NCBI GenBank assembly: GCA_963698165.1
Contig: CAVOPT010000012.1
Location: 1-64,000, forward strand
Length of the DNA: 64,000 nucleotides
DNA from: JAAYUJ01 sp963698165
GTDB taxonomy: Bacteria; Desulfobacterota; Syntrophobacteria; Syntrophobacterales; Syntrophobacteraceae
Direction of reading: 5' to 3'
The position numbers and the translations under genes are program-made. The notes below the pieces were generated by a model, which saw only the letters and a program-made list of their open reading frames with translations, was not told the DNA's origin and made no database searches. Shown piece after piece: positions 61,252 through 64,000 of the stretch. Each line of letters opens with the position of its first letter. The first letter of the stretch is position 1.

Positions 61252-62496
61252 TCAAAGTCCCCTGCCGAAATGTCTGCAAACCGCCAGGGCGCTTTTCACC
61301 CCGTCTTCGTGAAAGCCGTAGCCCCAGTAGGCGCCGCAGAAATAGGTGCGCCGCACTCCGTTGATCTCGTCGTGGCGCTTCTGGGCAGCCCTTCCTCCGG
61401 GATCATAGACAGGATGATGGTAAAGCATTTGGCGGATGACCCTCGATGCGTCGACCGAAGACGCAAGGTTCAGGGACACACAGAATTCGACGGGAGCCGA
61501 AAGGCCCTGGAGCAGGTTCATGTCATAAGTCACAGCGACCCGTCCCAGCCCTCCCCGTGGTATGTGGTAGTTCCAACTCGCCCACGCCGCCCTCTTGGCG
61601 GGGAGCAGCGAACTGTCGCTGTGCAGGACGGCGTGGTTCTCCTGGTAGGGGATGGCGCCGAGGATTTCCCTTTCCGCATCCGAGGGGTCTGCCAGCATGG
61701 CCAGGGCCTGGTCACTGTGGGCTGCGATGACGACGCTGTCGAAGCGTTTGGCTTCGTTCCCGTCCACCAGCACCTCCACATGGTCCTCTCGCCTCAGAAC
61801 GGCTCGCACGGGGCAACCGGTCCGAACAGTATGCCGGTAGGGACGGGTCAAGGGTTCCACATAGCTTCTGGATCCTCCCTGGATGACCAGCCACTGGGGC
61901 TGGTCCCACATGTTCAGGAAGCCATGGTTGTTGAAGAACTCCACGAAGTAGCGGGCAGGGAACTCGTCGAACTTGGCGGGATCCGAGGACCAGACTGCTT
62001 CTCCCATGGGGATGATGAAGTGGCGGATGAATGGTTCCGAATACCGTTTCCCTCTCAGGTAGGTGCCCAGAGTCGTGGTGTCGTCGTCGCTTCCGAGCAA
62101 TTCCAGCGCCTCTCGCCTGAAGCGGAAAACATCGAACACCATTCTGTGAAACCAGGGTTTGAAGAGGTTCCTCCTCTGGACAAAGAGGGCATTGATGGAA
62201 CTCGGACTGTACTCCAGTCCCGTTTCCTCGCATTGAACGCTGAAACTCATCTGGGTGGGCTTCCACCCGACTCCAAGCTGCCTCATGAGCTTCACGAAAT
62301 TGGGGTAGGTCTTCTCATTGAAGACGATGAAGCCGGTGTCCACGGGGTAGACGGCACCGTTGGCGGGCACGTCTATGGTGTGGGTGTGCCCCCCAACATA
62401 GTCGTCCGCCTCGAAAACCTCGATTTCGTGGTCCCGGCAAAGGAGGTGTGCAGCCACCATGCCCGAGATGCCCGTTCCGATGACGGCGATTTTCAT
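61252..62496 (-). CDS. FAD-dependent amine-oxidase-like protein
   Basis: The 414-residue protein begins with a dinucleotide-binding fold (MKIAVIGTGISGMVAAHLL) and ADDYVGGHTHT, the RxY-type NAD(P)-binding amine oxidase pattern. Near the C-terminus TYFCGAYWGYGFHEDGVKSAL is the FAD-contact segment. In this gene setting it is expected to act on lipid chains rather than amines. The start overlaps the desaturase stop by 4 bases. Confidence 0.88.
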   Translation of the reverse strand: MKIAVIGTGISGMVAAHLLCRDHEIEVFEADDYVGGHTHTIDVPANGAVYPVDTGFIVFNEKTYPNFVKLMRQLGVGWKPTQMSFSVQCEETGLEYSPSSINALFVQRRNLFKPWFHRMVFDVFRFRREALELLGSDDDTTTLGTYLRGKRYSEPFIRHFIIPMGEAVWSSDPAKFDEFPARYFVEFFNNHGFLNMWDQPQWLVIQGGSRSYVEPLTRPYRHTVRTGCPVRAVLRREDHVEVLVDGNEAKRFDSVVIAAHSDQALAMLADPSDAEREILGAIPYQENHAVLHSDSSLLPAKRAAWASWNYHIPRGGLGRVAVTYDMNLLQGLSAPVEFCVSLNLASSVDASRVIRQMLYHHPVYDPGGRAAQKRHDEINGVRRTYFCGAYWGYGFHEDGVKSALAVCRHFGRGL

Positions 62497-63461
62497 ACAC
62501 GCCTTTCCTTGACGGATTTGAGAATGTGCTCAGGCACGGGGCGAAGATCCCGAACAACTCCCGCGCGCTCAAGAAGCTTGAGGAGCCAGTAAGTGATGTC
62601 CAGCTCCCACCAGAAGAACCCCTGCCGGGCGGAAACGGCGTAGTGGTGGTGGTTGTTGTGCCACCCTTCCCCCAGGGTGATGAGGGCAAGGATGGGATTG
62701 TTGCGGCTTGTGTCCGGCGTTTCGTATCGCCTGGTTCCAATCATGTGATCCAGGGAATTGATGGTGGATGTTCCGTGGAAAAGGGCCACCGTCGAGATAA
62801 AAAAGCCCCAGATCAACATCTGCGGCCCATTCGTTCCGAGCCCGGGAGCAACCGTCTCAAGGAATTCCCCCATCCCGTAAATCAAGGTGGCAAAGAGGAT
62901 CGGCACCACCGTGTCGAAGCGGTTGAGCAGGACCAGCTCGGGGTACTGAGCCCAATCCTTGACATATTCCTTCCTCGTGGGGAAATTCAGGCGCGTGGCA
63001 AGCCATCCGATGTGGCTGTAAAGAAAACCGTGGCGGGCGGGAGAGTGGACGTCTTCATCCCTATCGGCGAACCTGTGATGGTGGCGATGATGAGCCGCCC
63101 ACCACAATGGACCCCGCTGCACCGCGGCATTGCCGAAAACCCCGAACGCGAATTGCCACGGGCGGCTCGCTTTGAAGGACCTGTGAGAAAAATAGCGATG
63201 ATAGAAGGCCGTGATCGCAAACATCCTGAGGAAGTAGAGTAGTGCCGCGACGCCCACAGCGACGGGACTCCACCCGACCCAAATCACCCCCAGACACATG
63301 CCGTGGAGGATGAGGAAAGGAATGATCCTGATCCATTCCACCTGCCGGCTGCCGCTCGCCGAATATGCCTCGATGCCCGCCTCTGAATCTAACCAGCGAA
63401 CAATAGACATGAGCAGGTGTGATCTCCCCGGTTTCTTTTCCAGACCCCCTGCCATATTCAC
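62493..63461 (-). CDS. Fatty-acid (acyl-CoA/acyl-lipid) desaturase
   Basis: The 322-residue membrane protein has four hydrophobic segments and three histidine boxes: HRYFSHR, AHHRHHHRF and GEGWHNNHHHY, which bind a di-iron centre. These are delta-9-type desaturases that need O2. In an anaerobe this is unexpected, and may imply micro-oxic capability. It is the first gene of the reverse unit. Confidence 0.92.
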   Translation of the reverse strand: MNMAGGLEKKPGRSHLLMSIVRWLDSEAGIEAYSASGSRQVEWIRIIPFLILHGMCLGVIWVGWSPVAVGVAALLYFLRMFAITAFYHRYFSHRSFKASRPWQFAFGVFGNAAVQRGPLWWAAHHRHHHRFADRDEDVHSPARHGFLYSHIGWLATRLNFPTRKEYVKDWAQYPELVLLNRFDTVVPILFATLIYGMGEFLETVAPGLGTNGPQMLIWGFFISTVALFHGTSTINSLDHMIGTRRYETPDTSRNNPILALITLGEGWHNNHHHYAVSARQGFFWWELDITYWLLKLLERAGVVRDLRPVPEHILKSVKERRV

Positions 63462-63703
63462 CTTGTTCCACCAAACCTATTAAGCCATAAACACCAAGTC
63501 CTACTACGAGGACGTTCAGTGCTCGACGCAAATGTATCCCTCCGGTCGCCACCCAGGCCACCAGTGTACATTCAACCAATTTCCCAGGCAACTTCCACCT
63601 GTCTCGGAAAAGTTGAATCACCCACTTTGGGACTTTCCGTCATGGTGGTGCTTCGGAAACCTTTTCACACCAGACCCTTGGAGGGCATTCCCTTGGAGGC
63701 GCC

Positions 63704-64000
63704 TTACCCGGCAAGCTCCTTGAGCTTGCTCAGCACCTCGTGCGCGTGGCCCTTGGACTTTGCGCTGGGCCAAACGAACTTCACCACCCCATCGGGGTCG
63801 ATGAGGACGCTGCTTCGGATGACCCCGAAATACTCCTTGCCGTACATTTTCTTGGGCCCCCAGGCGCCGTAGTCTTCCAGAACCTTGTGTTCGGGGTCGC
63901 TCAGGAGACCCACCTTTAAGCCGTGTTTCTCGGTGAACTTCTTGTGTGAGGCTACTGAATCGGGGCTCACCCCAAAAACCACCGCTCCCAGGGCACTGAA
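63704..64000 (-). CDS. bcp: Peroxiredoxin of the Bcp/PrxQ type, partial
   Basis: Only the C-terminal 98 residues are in the window; the gene continues past 64000 and the peroxidatic cysteine is not visible. ALGAVVFGVSPDSVASHKKF, GLLSDPEHKVLEDYGAWG, and RSSVLIDPDGVVKFVW match Bcp. It reduces peroxides with thioredoxin. It is transcribed in the same direction as the desaturase, 242 bases downstream of nothing else recognised. Confidence 0.88.
   Translation of the reverse strand, partial: FSALGAVVFGVSPDSVASHKKFTEKHGLKVGLLSDPEHKVLEDYGAWGPKKMYGKEYFGVIRSSVLIDPDGVVKFVWPSAKSKGHAHEVLSKLKELAG

Noticed and set aside
1..64000. tRNA, rRNA, tmRNA, RNase P or CRISPR
   Set aside because: No cloverleaf, no conserved rRNA stretch and no array of spaced direct repeats was found by reading; a covariance search would be needed to exclude divergent ncRNA.

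Overview
The window looks like a chromosomal segment from a G+C-rich, anaerobic, Gram-negative bacterium of the Desulfobacterota (old Deltaproteobacteria). The supporting signs are a class I hybrid cluster protein with a ferredoxin-like partner, a meso-diaminopimelate-type MurE, PEP-CTERM export, SelA, GatCA and a fatty-acid modification locus. No ribosomal RNA, tRNA, phage, transposase or CRISPR array was recognised. Genus and species cannot be settled from the sequence alone.

Layout. (1) 1-3600: nitrosative-stress cassette hcp / HD-domain protein / ferredoxin-like protein, preceded by an FNR/HcpR-type palindrome at about -41.5. (2) 3700-16300: housekeeping and regulatory genes: lipoprotein SodC, a UMF1-type MFS transporter, malQ, an unrecognised 449-residue protein with a histidine-kinase-like H-box, a one-piece CdaA-YbbR diadenylate cyclase, a DUF2914 lipid-exported protein, alaC with an alanine-rich leader peptide and terminator in front of it, a staphylococcal-type nuclease, a Nudix hydrolase, a TetR regulator beside an acyl carrier protein, and a small conserved-looking reverse gene. 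(3) 16600-32600: the dcw cluster mraZ-rsmH-ftsL-ftsI-murE-murF-murD-ftsW-murC-murB-ftsQ-ftsA-ftsZ. mraY and murG are absent from their usual places, rsmH carries a +1 frameshift, and two long imperfect inverted repeats sit directly before murD and murB. (4) 32600-46400: radical SAM protein, J-domain protein, selA (reverse), mfd, SurA-like isomerase, RodZ-like protein, recO, ccdA, TlpA-like thioredoxin, glgC. (5) 46400-54000, mostly reverse: gatA, gatC, an HExxH protein, ilvB, ilvN, fabH, a VOC protein, an L,D-transpeptidase. (6) 54300-64000: SRPBCC protein, a 300-bp MITE-like element with a 10-bp direct repeat, a DUF1499 protein, a PEP-CTERM protein with a sigma-54 promoter and distal paired sites, then a convergent lipid-modification locus (DUF1295, two CFA-type methyltransferases, DUF1365, FAD oxidoreductase, fatty-acid desaturase), and a truncated peroxiredoxin.

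The most noteworthy observation is the complete attenuator-like arrangement before alaC: near-consensus promoter, Shine-Dalgarno, a 26-codon leader with nine alanine codons, competing hairpins and an intrinsic terminator ahead of a glutamate-pyruvate aminotransferase gene. The next are the sigma-54/paired-site architecture of the PEP-CTERM gene, the lipid locus, the MITE, the missing mraY/murG and the CdaA-YbbR fusion. All functional statements are from reading the sequence and knowledge of families; no search or folding program was run.
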